Source: DATFTE01 sp963840665 (GTDB lineage: Bacteria > Acidobacteriota > Terriglobia > Terriglobales > Acidobacteriaceae). Taken from it: a stretch of 64,000 nt of DNA. The notes beneath the pieces were generated by a model, which made no database searches, was not told the DNA's origin, and was given only the letters and a program-made list of their open reading frames with translations. Of this stretch, positions 1-9,198 are shown one piece after another. Every line of letters begins with the position of its first letter. Positions within the stretch are counted from its first letter, which is position 1. The position numbers were made by a program, and so were the translations under genes. Location of the stretch: the NCBI GenBank assembly GCA_963840665.1, contig CAWIZO010000008.1, forward strand, positions 186,001 to 250,000, given 5' to 3'.

Positions 1-1
1 A

Positions 2-358
2 CTGCTCACCAACATATTAGAGACAAGAGGTTTTACCGTGATCACCGCGGCAGGTCCCTTGGAGGCATTAAACCAGGCCAGAAACCTGGTGTTCGAAATC
101 GCTCTGCTCGACTACCAGATGCCGGGAATGCTGGGTACACAACTGGCGCGCGAACTGAAACGAATCGACCCGGATCTTCCCGTGGTAGTGATCTCCGGCT
201 TAGCCGCTCTGCCATCCCATGAACTCGTGAATGTAAACGTTCACCTGGGGCGCGGGACGCGGGTGGATCAACTGTTGGAGACGATCGAGATGTTGGCGAA
301 CCGGGAATCGCCGCGATGGAGCGAAAGCGCGATCACCTGTTGGCACGGATCCACTTAG
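2..358 (+). CDS. Response regulator receiver-domain protein (5' partial)
   Basis: The frame is open from the first bases of the window, so the N-terminus is missing. The visible part reads as a CheY-like receiver domain: a helix resembling ILETRGFTVITA, then the phospho-acceptor strand ALLDYQMPGM with the expected Asp, then a PDLPVVVISG strand. The usual switch Lys region is not clear. The C-terminus is short and no output domain follows, so it is probably a stand-alone receiver or the tail of a hybrid kinase. A strong hairpin follows the stop codon. Confidence 0.75.
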   Translation: MLTNILETRGFTVITAAGPLEALNQARNLVFEIALLDYQMPGMLGTQLARELKRIDPDLPVVVISGLAALPSHELVNVNVHLGRGTRVDQLLETIEMLANRESPRWSESAITCWHGST

Positions 359-372
359 ATTCGGCCATGACA

Positions 373-406
373 AAAGCCCCACTCCTCGCGCAAGAAGTGG
401 GGCTTT
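373..406. terminator. Bidirectional rho-independent terminator
   Basis: Perfect 11-bp arms (AAAGCCCCACT / AGTGGGGCTTT) surround a 12-base loop, with A-rich and T-rich flanks on either side. It sits between the convergent receiver-domain gene and the DUF3443 gene and can serve both. Confidence 0.85.
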
Positions 407-416
407 GTTGTAAGCA

Positions 417-1664
417 CTAGTAAGCGACGTAGGGGCCTGCGCCTCCCGAAGTATTTTGTCCTTCGATTGCTTCGTAGACGTTGCGTCCGAAGTAGAAGGG
501 AAGTCCCCAATCGAAGCTCTGCGGATTGGGTCCGGCGAGATTGCTGAAAAGGAAGTTAGAGCTGTTGAACAAGTTGTCGGTGTTGGCCACGCTGAAGGTG
601 ATGTTCTTCCCGATGCTCGGGTTGACGGTGCTTTGATTGGTTGCCGTTATCATCGTGGTCGACGACGGGCAATAGAACTGATTTTGCAGGTCGCTGCAGG
701 TAGGAAGTCCCGTGGTGGTAGTGTCGAGGAAGAAGAATCCGTTCGAGCCGGTGTCGAGGAAGCTGAACGAGTAGCCTTTGCCTTTGTAGGTACTGGTGAA
801 AAGCCCAGAGGAATCCAGGGGAAATACAGTTGCCCCTGTCAGGGCATTGTTCGATTGCGTGCCGATGCCGAAGACCAGCGATCCGGTAGCGCTCACTGCC
901 CCCGATGAGGAAACAGAGGGCAATTCAATGATGTAGCCATTGTGATCGGTCGCGAACAACGCCACAGGATTCATCACCTGCTGAGTGAGAGGCACAAACG
1001 CAGAGACGCAGCCAGTATTTGGGCAGGAATAGTAAAGACCGGCTGGAGGCGTCGTTCCCGAAACGCAAAAATTGCCGCAGTCCTGCGGGAAGACGTTCAA
1101 GCCGAGAACTCCGTTGGCCCCAAAGGATTGCGGGCTGTTGCCATTCGTTCCTCCGTTGGAACAGGAGGCTGGAATGGTGGAGACGGTGGGGTCTCCAAGC
1201 ACGTTAATCGGCACGGAGCTGGCGGTTTCGCTCGAGATTTTGATATCGGCGCTGCGCACCGTACCCCAGATGAAACTTCCATCGAGAAATTGTGTGCATT
1301 CGCCGATGGGATTATTGCTGGAGTCGTTCTCGATAGGCAGAGAGAGGTTGAACTGGCCGCCCACCGAAGAAGAAAAAAGGCGCAACCCGATAGAACCCGT
1401 GTCGACCAAAATGTCATTGATGGTCTGACAGGTAGAAGTCCCGGGGACGCAGACTGTGACCGACGTGAAAACGCCGTTAGCGTAGTTTCCCGTCAATCCC
1501 GAATTCAAAGAGAGGGCTTGGACGTTTGGGCCGGAGGGCGCAATCGTATTCGGTGGAGTGCTGCTACTGCTGCTGCCTCCGCCGCAGGCGAGAGCGAGAG
1601 CCAGTCCAGAAATCACCGCGAACACGCCGGTGGCGCGCAGAATAGAAAGCTTATTTGATTGCAT
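417..1664 (-). CDS. DUF3443 family secreted protein
   Basis: A 415-residue exported protein. The N-terminus has a hydrophobic signal followed by ALACGGGSSSSS, a lipoprotein-like Cys although the -3 residue is not ideal. A Ser/Thr-rich linker leads into the DUF3443 region, with the recognisable DTGSIGLRL and DTGSNGFFF segments that look like the two halves of an aspartic-protease-like fold. That last point is inference; the family has no established function. Its start overlaps the end of the DUF2844 gene by 14 bases, so the two are probably translated together. Confidence 0.8.
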   Translation of the reverse strand: MQSNKLSILRATGVFAVISGLALALACGGGSSSSSTPPNTIAPSGPNVQALSLNSGLTGNYANGVFTSVTVCVPGTSTCQTINDILVDTGSIGLRLFSSSVGGQFNLSLPIENDSSNNPIGECTQFLDGSFIWGTVRSADIKISSETASSVPINVLGDPTVSTIPASCSNGGTNGNSPQSFGANGVLGLNVFPQDCGNFCVSGTTPPAGLYYSCPNTGCVSAFVPLTQQVMNPVALFATDHNGYIIELPSVSSSGAVSATGSLVFGIGTQSNNALTGATVFPLDSSGLFTSTYKGKGYSFSFLDTGSNGFFFLDTTTTGLPTCSDLQNQFYCPSSTTMITATNQSTVNPSIGKNITFSVANTDNLFNSSNFLFSNLAGPNPQSFDWGLPFYFGRNVYEAIEGQNTSGGAGPYVAY

Positions 1665-2103
1665 CGGCCGTCACCCCCTCTGGCAGCATGTCAGGCACAT
1701 AGGCCTTTCCAAAAAATGCACGCATGTGTCCGCCGGAATAAACGACTAATCCGGGTTGCTCGATCACAAGCGGTCCAGTTCCGCGGCGGTGGGCTTTTCC
1801 AGCCTGAATGAACTGTTGGAAGTAGGTGCCGAGAATCTGCGGGAAATCAGGAGGGGTTGCGCCCTGCCACGCCACTCCGAAGACTTTGCCTTGCGCAGTG
1901 ACGTATTCACGGACCGTGCCCGAAGGAACGGTCAATTCATGCATCGCGTAACCCTGCTTTTGAGTGGAGCGCAGAGTTGCCTGCATTTGCAGCTGGTCGT
2001 TGGTAACCGAGGTCGCGTCCCCGCCTAGCGCGGCAAAGGCAGGAAGCGTAAGCGACAATGAGGCGGCGAAGGCGAGCGTTCTAAGACGCGACGAGTTTCT
2101 CAT
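1651..2103 (-). CDS. DUF2844 family exported protein
   Basis: A 150-residue protein with a clear Sec signal (LAFAASLSLTLPAFA then ALGG). I chose the ATG at 2103 because it places the signal peptide at the N-terminus; an upstream extension adds 33 residues without signal character. DUF2844 and DUF3443 genes are commonly adjacent, which supports both calls. The product probably acts in the periplasm, but its role is unknown. A promoter should lie in 2104-2340, where I see no other gene. Confidence 0.78.
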   Translation of the reverse strand: MRNSSRLRTLAFAASLSLTLPAFAALGGDATSVTNDQLQMQATLRSTQKQGYAMHELTVPSGTVREYVTAQGKVFGVAWQGATPPDFPQILGTYFQQFIQAGKAHRRGTGPLVIEQPGLVVYSGGHMRAFFGKAYVPDMLPEGVTADAIK

Positions 2104-2340
2104 AGATTTTCTAATCCAATGCTTTCTTCGGGAATTACGATTCTTGACATACGCGGCAGAGAAGCCATTTCCATAGGTGGGATTGCGACACAATTGTTCC
2201 AATTTTAGATGAGAATGGCCCGGCGGGGTTGCCTTCGTAGAGTCACTTGTTCACGGGGAATGGGAGAGATGGGGGAGGCCCACCCTCGCGAGATGCAGCA
2301 AGGATGGGCGTGCGCACTGAAGTTTTTGTCGAGATCGCGT

Positions 2341-2544
2341 CTATTCGGGCGCGATCGAAAAGGGAATCAGCTGCCCACCGGTCCCGGTCTTTCTGGCTGG
2401 TGCCGGCGGTACCTTAGGTTTTCTGGAGACTGAAATGCGACGTTCGGGGCGTTTCTTTTTTTCCAGTGCTTCCAGCGCGACGATCGCCCGGTCAAGATGG
2501 CGACGCTGCCTCTTCAGTTCAGCGACGAGTTCCCGGATATCCAA
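2341..2544 (-). CDS. Small basic coiled-coil protein
   Basis: A 67-residue product that begins with a predicted amphipathic helix rich in Leu, Glu and Arg (IRELVAELKRQRRHLDRAIVALEAL) and ends in a basic, Pro-rich tail. The start is TTG at 2544, strongly supported by GGGAGG six bases upstream. The architecture (N-terminal helix, basic tail) resembles the small protein at 60238. No function is known. Confidence 0.6.
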   Translation of the reverse strand: MDIRELVAELKRQRRHLDRAIVALEALEKKKRPERRISVSRKPKVPPAPARKTGTGGQLIPFSIAPE

Positions 2545-2752
2545 TGCAAGCCTCCCCCTCCCTGGGGATGAGAAATTAGACTCTGGATCACGAAATCAGG
2601 GAAGAGTTTCGACGGCTTGTTCGGTTTTCGGAACAGGCTGAGGAGCACCACTTTCCGCTCAATTCGAAGGAACGGTGTTTGGACCCGCGAGAAACGCCAC
2701 TCGCCGCGTCCCGCCTGCGGGAGCGCGAGGCTTCCGCTATACTAGAGAGGAT

Positions 2753-3286
2753 ATGGCGATCTTCGAGAACATAGCAGCCATCGCCAAGGGCATGAGCATC
2801 ACCTTCCGGGAGATGTTCCAGCCAACCTTGGTGGAGAATTACCCGGATGGACCGGGCCCGCTGAAAGGCGCCAAGTTCCAGGAGCGTTTCCGGGGCGTCC
2901 ATGTGCTGCAGCGGGACGAGAATGGGTTGGAAAAGTGCGTGGCGTGCTTCCTCTGCGCCGCGAATTGCCCGTCGAATTGCATTTATATCGAAGCGGCCGA
3001 GAATACGGCGGAGAACCGGATTTCGGGCGCAGAGCGCTATGCCAAGGTCTACAACATCGATTACAACCGCTGCATCTTCTGCGGATACTGTGTGGAGGCG
3101 TGCCCCACGGATGCGATCACGCATGGGCACGGGTTCGAGTTGGCAACGTTTAACGCCAGCAGCCTGGTCTATCGCAAGGAACAGATGCTGGCGCCGGTCC
3201 CAGCGCACCTGGGCGCCAATGCCGTATTCAACATCGCTGAAGTATTGGAAGATCATGTGCCGGCGCAGCCGGTACCGGGAGTCTGA
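2753..3286 (+). CDS. nuoI: NADH-quinone oxidoreductase subunit I
   Basis: A 177-residue 8Fe-ferredoxin subunit of respiratory complex I, which passes electrons through two 4Fe-4S clusters toward quinone. Both motifs are complete: Cys62/65/68 with Cys72-Pro, and Cys107/110/113 with Cys117-Pro. The start at 2753 follows AGAGAGG. No other nuo gene is in the window, so this copy is separate from a complex I operon. A hairpin terminator follows directly, consistent with transcription as a single gene. Confidence 0.93.
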   Translation: MAIFENIAAIAKGMSITFREMFQPTLVENYPDGPGPLKGAKFQERFRGVHVLQRDENGLEKCVACFLCAANCPSNCIYIEAAENTAENRISGAERYAKVYNIDYNRCIFCGYCVEACPTDAITHGHGFELATFNASSLVYRKEQMLAPVPAHLGANAVFNIAEVLEDHVPAQPVPGV

Positions 3287-3311
3287 AACTTCAAGATTTC
3301 GAACGAGAATG

Positions 3312-3346
3312 AACGCCGGTCCCCTTTTTGGTGAGGGCCGGCGTTT
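3312..3346 (+). terminator. Terminator after nuoI
   Basis: GC-rich arms AACGCCGG and CCGGCGTT, with a partly paired CCC/GGG extension toward the loop, lie just past the nuoI stop codon. The downstream T-tract is short. Confidence 0.6.
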
Positions 3347-3354
3347 GTGTATAG

Positions 3355-3462
3355 ACAGTCGTTAGTCGATAGTCGTTGGTCGTTAGCCAAAGAGCCAATC
3401 TCCCACGGCGCGGATTGACGACTAATGACCAAAGACCGCCGACCAACGACCAGAGACTGATG
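3355..3462. repeat. Inverted GTCGTTGGTCGTTAG-type repeat before metH
   Basis: The left arm is built of iterated GTCGTTAGTCG / GTCGTTGGTCG units. The right arm (about 3417-3462) is the complement in units such as GACTAATGACC and GACCAACGACC. Together they could form a long imperfect hairpin in the metH leader. The right arm runs into the metH start codon. Confidence 0.6.
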
Positions 3463-6400
3463 ACTGACTTCTTACAGACCGTGCGGGAGCGCGTTGTCGT
3501 CTATGACGGCGCCATGGGGACCAATATCCAGAAACGGAACCCCACCCTCGATGACTATTGGGGGAAAGAGAACTGCTCGGAAGTATTGGTGCTCAGCCGG
3601 CCCGACATCATTCGTGACATCCACGCGGACTTTCTGCGGGTCGGATGCGATGTGGTTGAGACCAATACGTTCGGCGGAACGCGCACGGTGCTGACCGAGT
3701 TCGATCTAGCCGACAAGGTGCGGGAAATCAATCTCGCGGCCGTGAAACTGGCGCGCGAAGCGGCGGATCAGTTTTCGACTAAGGATCATCCGAGGTTTGT
3801 TGCGGGGTCGATGGGCCCGACTACCAAGTTGCCATCGTTGGGGCACATCAAGTCAGACGAAATGATTGCGGCTTACGAAGAACAAGCTCTTGCCCTGATC
3901 GAAGGCGGAGTTGACGTTCTGCTGGTCGAGACCGCGCAAGATTTGCTGCAAGCCAAACTCGCGGCGATTGGCGTGATCGAGGCGATGCGAAAGTCCGGGA
4001 AGCGGTTGCCGCTTACGGTTCAGGTGACGCTGCAAGAGTCGGGGACCATGCTTTTGGGTACTGAAATTGGAGCCGCACTCACCGCGCTCGAAGTGCTGGA
4101 TGTCGACGTAATCGGCATGAACTGCGCGACGGGCCCCGTCGAGATGAACGATGCGGTCCGCTACCTGGGGATCAATTCCACGAAGTACATCTCGGTTTTG
4201 CCGAATGCGGGACTGCCCCAGAACGAAGGCGGGCACGCGGTTTACAAGTTATCTCCCGAAGAGCTGGCTAAATTTCACAGACACTTTGTTGTCGACTATG
4301 GGGTGCGCATCGTCGGTGGCTGCTGCGGCACGACTCCCGAACATTTGAAGGCCGTGGTCGATGCCGTGTCTGGCGTCGAGCCTGCCATGCGCGACGTCAA
4401 AGCTGTGGGCGCGGCCTCGAGCGCGTACACATCGGTGCCGCTCGATCTTGATCCCAAGCCATTGATTGTTGCGGAAGAAATGAACACCACCACGCGGGTG
4501 GAGCATTTCAAGAATCTGGTGCGCGGCAAGAAGTACGACGACATTCTGCAACTGGCGAAGAAGTTGGTGAACGAAGGCTCGCACATGCTTGACTTGTGCT
4601 GCGCCATCGTTGGCGAGGATGAGAAGGGTTACATCTCGTCAATTCTGGAAAGAATTGCCACGCGCGTGCCTGCACCAATCCTCGTGGATTCAACCGAGGC
4701 TGACGTTGTCGAAGAGGCGCTGAAGCGAATTCCCGGCAAAGCGATTATCAACTCCATCAATCTGGAAGATGGTGAGAAGCGCACCTCGCAGGTGCTGCCA
4801 ATGGCCAAGCGCTACGGCGCGGCGGTGATCGCGCTCACCATCGACGAAGACGGCATGGCGCTGACCGCAGATAAGAAAGTGGCGATCGCGCACCGCATCT
4901 TCGATCTGGCGACGAAGAAGTACGGCATCCGTCCCGTCGACATCATTTTTGACGCTCTGACGCTGCCGATTTCGACGGGGCAGGAAGATTACCGGACGGC
5001 GGGCATGGAGACGCTGGCGGCGGTGAAGCGGATCAAGGCGGAACTTCCGGACGTGAAGACGATTCTCGGCGTGTCGAATATTTCCTTCGGACTCGACGCC
5101 TATCCGCGGCGAGTATTGAACTCGGTCTTCATGCACGAAGCGGTAGATAACGGCCTGGATATGGCGATCGTTAACTACAGCAAAATCTATCCGTTATATA
5201 AGATTCCGCATGAAGAAGTTGAGCTGGCGAAGAAGCTGATTTACCGCCAAGGCGATGGCGATCCGCTGCAGAAGTATATGCAGCACTTCGCCGGGACCAA
5301 AGGCAAGATGCAGTCCTCGACTACCGCACATGTCGAAACGCTCTCGGTCGAAGACAAGCTGAAGTTTGCCATCATCAACGGCGAGAAAGCGGTGGGCGAC
5401 GGAGAGCATCGCCAAACGCTGGAAGATCTGCTGGAAGACGCGCTGAAGGAATACTCGCCCCTCGAGATCATCAACACGGTGCTGCTCGATGGAATGCGCA
5501 CGGTGGGTGAATTGTTCGGAGCGCGCAAGATGCAGTTGCCGTCGGTGCTCGATTCGGCCGGAGTGATGAAGCAAGCGGTCGCATATCTCGAGCCGAAGAT
5601 GGAGAAGAAGTCGGGCTCGCAGAAGGGAACCATCGTGCTCGCGACGGTGAAGGGTGATGTGCACGATATCGGCAAGAATCTGGTCGACATCATTCTGACC
5701 AACAACGGATATCGCGTCGTGAACCTCGGGATCAAGCAACCGGGCGACACGATCATCCGCGCTGCCCAGGAACATAAAGCCGACGCAATCGGATTGAGCG
5801 GGTTGCTGGTGAAGTCGACGCTCGAGATGAAGTACGTGATCCAGGATTTGCAACGGCAGGCTCTGGAGTTCCCCGTGATCTGCGGCGGCGCCGCGCTCAC
5901 GCGCAAGTATGTCGAAGACGATCTGCGGCGCGAATATGCAAATGCTGTCTTCTACGCCGACGATGCGTTTGCCGGATTGCACATCATGGAAGACTTGGCC
6001 ACTCCCAACGGCGGGAAAGAAGCGCGCCTCAAGGAAGGCCGCACGGTGAAGGAATACGCGAAGGCCGCAGCTGTGGATGAAGAAACTGGGCCAGTGTTCT
6101 CGGAACGCTCCGCAGTAGTAACGGATGCGCCGAACATCCCTGTGCCTCCATTCTGGGGCGTGAAGGTCAGGAAAGACTTTGATTTACGCGAGCTGTTTCC
6201 TTTCATCAACGAGACAGCGCTGTTCAAGAACCAGTGGCAACTGAAGACCGCCTCGCAGGAAGACTACCTGCGGCTGGTGGAGGAGAAGTTTCGTCCTATT
6301 AAGAAGAAGCTGGAAGGGGAGATCATCGCCAGCGGGATCTTCGAGCCAAAGGTCGTGTATGGGTACTTTCCGGCGCAGGCTGATGGGAACGATGTCGTCG

Positions 6401-6961
6401 TTTATTCCCCTCCAGTACCCGGTACCGAGTACCCAGTACCTAGTGAAAACCAAAGTCAAGAGCTTCTGCGCTTTACTTTCCCGCGGCAACGAGAGGGTCG
6501 GCGCCTTTGCATCTCGGATTTCTTCGCTTCTAAAGGATCGGGGAAGATGGATGTAATAGGACTGTCGCTGGTGACGATTGGATCGAAAGCTTCAGAGGAA
6601 ACGCAGAAGCTGTTCGAAGGCGGTGAGTACACCCGCTATTTGTATCTGCACGGATTGAGCGTGGAAACAGCCGAGGCACTGGCCGAGTATCTGCATAAGA
6701 AGATGCGCGAAGAGTTGGGGATCGCAGGGGGAAGATTCGCCGCACATTCGCGATCTGTTTCATCAGAAGTATCGTGGATCGCGGTATTCGTTTGGATATC
6801 CCGCCTGCCCGAACCTCGAAGATCAAACCAAACTCTTCGCGCTTCTCAAGCCGGAAGAGAATGTTGGAGTGCGGTTGACCTCGGGATTCTTGCTCGAGCC
6901 CGAGCAGTCGACTTCGGCTATTGTCGTACACCATCCGGCGGCGAAGTATTTTGTGGTATAG
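3460..6961 (+). CDS. metH: Cobalamin-dependent methionine synthase (frameshifted near 3' end)
   Basis: Transfers a methyl group from methyl-tetrahydrofolate to homocysteine through cobalamin. In order: homocysteine domain with Zn ligands in GMNCATGP (about residue 221) and GGCCGTTPEH (about 288), pterin-binding domain, cobalamin domain with GDVHDIGK (His about 735), and SAM activation domain. Start chosen at 3460 (MTDFLQTVRER). After 6731 the reading frame loses family resemblance, while the +1 frame gives a normal C-terminus (HIRDLFHQKYRG then AIVVHHPAAKYFVV) ending at 6961. The cause is one extra G in the run 6727-6731. If read without a shift, translation continues to 7128. A GTACC repeat enlarges a loop of the activation domain. 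Confidence 0.93.
6414..6442 (+). repeat. AGTACC(C/G)-type tandem repeat inside metH
   Basis: Four spaced GTACC cores in 29 bases (units such as AGTACCCGGTACC and GAGTACCCAGTACC). They are translated in frame as a Pro/Val-rich insert (PPVPGTEYPVPS) in the activation domain. The same core occurs after the stop codon of the flavoprotein gene at 15166-15183. Confidence 0.7.
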
Positions 6962-7134
6962 GGAAAGAGCAAAAGCGGCCACGGATTGCGCGGATTAGAA
7001 GACACTTCGTCAGAGCTCCTCGATACGCCGCCGCTACTCCAAGCCAGCCCGGGGTCCTTCGACTTCGCAACTGGTTTGCTTCGCTCCCGGTTGCTTGGCT
7101 CAGGATAACAACGTCGAGAGATGCCTGACTTTGC

Positions 7135-8805
7135 CTATTGACTCGGCGCTGGCGGAGACGTTTGGGGTGTGAGCGGTGGAGCGTCTGGCACGCGCCTTAA
7201 GTATGGGAACACTGGCGCGATCTCGAAGGGAATCTTCTCACTTGCTAGACGCACGGGCGTGGGCTTGGTTTTCAGCAGTTCAATGCGGTCACTCCAGGGA
7301 TCGATTTTGACCCGGCTGCCGAGCGGCAGGGCAGCGATCTGATCGACGCGGACGATGTCCAGTTCAGGCGTGGACTTGGTCAACTGCGCCAGCCGCAATT
7401 CGTCGCCTTCCTTCAAGGCATTCCCCAGATGAGGATGAATCAGATTCGGCAACTCTTGTGAACGTGCCTGCAGCGTTTTCAGGAACAGTCCGGTCTGTGC
7501 CAGCTTGTCTTTGTAGGGAGACTTGGTGAGCAGGTCCGCCGCCTTGTGATTGGCGGCGTCTTCCTGCGCCTCATCTAAACGAAAGTCAAATTTCTGCAGC
7601 GTCTTTTCGTTAGAGAAGAAGAGGCTATTCCACGAAGCGTACTTGTCTTCCGACGAATGCCCAAGGACGATATGTGCGAGCTCGTGGGCGAGGATCGCGG
7701 CGAGCGTGGCTTCGTCGGGAAGAACGTCGATCAGCCCGCGGCTCAGCACGATCACGTGTCCAAAAGAAAACGATTCGAGCGGTGCGGTCAGCAGGACGCG
7801 GCAGCGGACTTCCGGCTTGATATCGAGTTGGTTGGTGATGATCAAGTTGCGGGTGACGGTCTCGAGAATCTGGTCAACGTCTCCCGTCGGAGCCATCAGT
7901 CCCGCAACTTGCAGCCGCTCGATGATGTTGTCTTCAGTGGAATATTGAAACGGACGCACGCTGAGCCGTCCGCTGAGGTCGTACCCCGAATTCTTCTTAC
8001 CTTTCGCGTCGGCGGGCGCGGTTTCTGCGAGCGGCTGCGCATATTCGCGGAGATCGCCAGCATGTTGCAAGTCGTATCCCCAGATGCGGGTGAGCGCTTT
8101 GTAGCGGATCGATGGGCCGAGCTTCGAGTGCTCGTCTGGCTCCTCGCTGTAGGAGTATGCAGGAAGCCAGACGTGAGGCAGCACGTTGAGGCGCCAGGTC
8201 TCGAAGTGAGTTCCGGCGCGCGCGCCTACGTAGGTGCCGTTCATGCGGACAATGTGGTAGTCCTCGTCTTCCACCCAAATGCGGCCGAGGAAACGTCCAT
8301 TACCGGAGTGCGCCTGAGGTTGCACATCCACCACAATGCAGCGGACTTCGCCGAGCATTTCGCTGCGAACGGGCGTGAAGTTGTAGTGCTCGCGATCGAG
8401 GCGGCCGGGATCGAGCAACAGAGTACGGGCAAAGTCGACACCGGAAGGCCGGGAGGAAATCAATCCGGTCATGCCATTCATTACCCGGGATCGAATTCCC
8501 GTGTCGCCTAGATAAGAGACTTCGGTGAAGCCATCGTCAAAGCTGAGTTGGCCCAGAAAGTATTCATCGCCGACCGGGACGGTGCCAAGCTTGGCGTCGG
8601 GCTTGGTGTCTTGTACGTAAGTTTCGGCGATGGGATGCAGGTTCCGCATCAGCTTGAAAATGTCGCCTTCTCGCGCGATGACGCGGTCGGTGAACTGGTC
8701 AAAATCGAGAGCTGGCGTAGCCGGATGACTTGGCGCGGTTTGGGCAACCGCTGTTACCAACATCATGAGCAGCGCAGCGCAGACGGCTATTTTCGAGACG
8801 GACAT
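7135..8805 (-). CDS. M48-family zinc metalloprotease, exported
   Basis: A 556-residue protein with an N-terminal signal peptide ending near AVAQ. Residues 40-260 form a domain resembling an outer-membrane lipoprotein-sorting fold (LLDPGRL, VQPQAH, MNGTYVG). A gluzincin catalytic domain follows with HELAH at 374-378 and a downstream DEAQEDAANHKA helix that can supply the third Zn ligand. The C-terminal tail is Pro-rich. Likely a periplasmic protease or chaperone of the BepA/M48 type. It is convergent with metH and divergent from the next gene. Confidence 0.85.
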   Translation of the reverse strand: MSVSKIAVCAALLMMLVTAVAQTAPSHPATPALDFDQFTDRVIAREGDIFKLMRNLHPIAETYVQDTKPDAKLGTVPVGDEYFLGQLSFDDGFTEVSYLGDTGIRSRVMNGMTGLISSRPSGVDFARTLLLDPGRLDREHYNFTPVRSEMLGEVRCIVVDVQPQAHSGNGRFLGRIWVEDEDYHIVRMNGTYVGARAGTHFETWRLNVLPHVWLPAYSYSEEPDEHSKLGPSIRYKALTRIWGYDLQHAGDLREYAQPLAETAPADAKGKKNSGYDLSGRLSVRPFQYSTEDNIIERLQVAGLMAPTGDVDQILETVTRNLIITNQLDIKPEVRCRVLLTAPLESFSFGHVIVLSRGLIDVLPDEATLAAILAHELAHIVLGHSSEDKYASWNSLFFSNEKTLQKFDFRLDEAQEDAANHKAADLLTKSPYKDKLAQTGLFLKTLQARSQELPNLIHPHLGNALKEGDELRLAQLTKSTPELDIVRVDQIAALPLGSRVKIDPWSDRIELLKTKPTPVRLASEKIPFEIAPVFPYLRRVPDAPPLTPQTSPPAPSQ

Positions 8806-8935
8806 GCGAATTTCTGGCGGCTCCGACCGACCGTCATTTCAGGCTACAACGGATGGCAAGCTCTGGGGTTATTACGATTGTGCTACGAAAGCAGGGCAAA
8901 CACAACGGGATCGTTGGCGGGGCATTTCCTGCTTA

Positions 8936-8971
8936 AAAGGCCCTGTCCAGATAACTCTGGACAGAGCCTTT
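8936..8971. terminator. Strong hairpin in a divergent intergenic region
   Basis: Arms AAAGGC-CTGTCCAGA and TCTGGACAG-GCCTTT pair over 15-16 bases with a 4-base loop. It looks like a terminator, yet both flanking genes are transcribed away from it. It may end an unannotated short transcript or act in a leader. The rest of 8806-9198 shows no gene. Confidence 0.55.
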
Positions 8972-9198
8972 ACGCAGTCAGCGCATCGTTGGGGTGTCCA
9001 GGCTCCAGGAAAGCCTTAGACATTCAACGCGGTGAGTGTAAGCACGTAGGAAAGCAGGTGCAATCAGTTTTACATAACTTTACCTCTAGGCATGAATCTT
9101 GCCAAAAGCCATCTTTGTCCCGCGGCCGGAACAGATCGGAAGACAGGTTAGGGGAGGACCCCACCGGATGCTAGGATAGGCGTCCATAAGAGGTTCTT

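Noticed and set aside
942..1658. A 238-codon plus-strand frame
   Set aside because: Antisense to DUF3443, low-complexity Arg-rich translation; shadow.
1736..1762. GGAATAAA in the DUF2844 gene
   Set aside because: It lies inside a coding region and lacks a GTTAT element at the 13-base spacing.
3287..3459. Possible cobalamin riboswitch before metH
   Set aside because: The interval is filled by a terminator hairpin and the GTCGTTGGTCG repeat; no cobalamin-box pattern seen.
5194..5982. A 262-codon minus-strand frame
   Set aside because: Antisense to the cobalamin domain of metH; no family resemblance.
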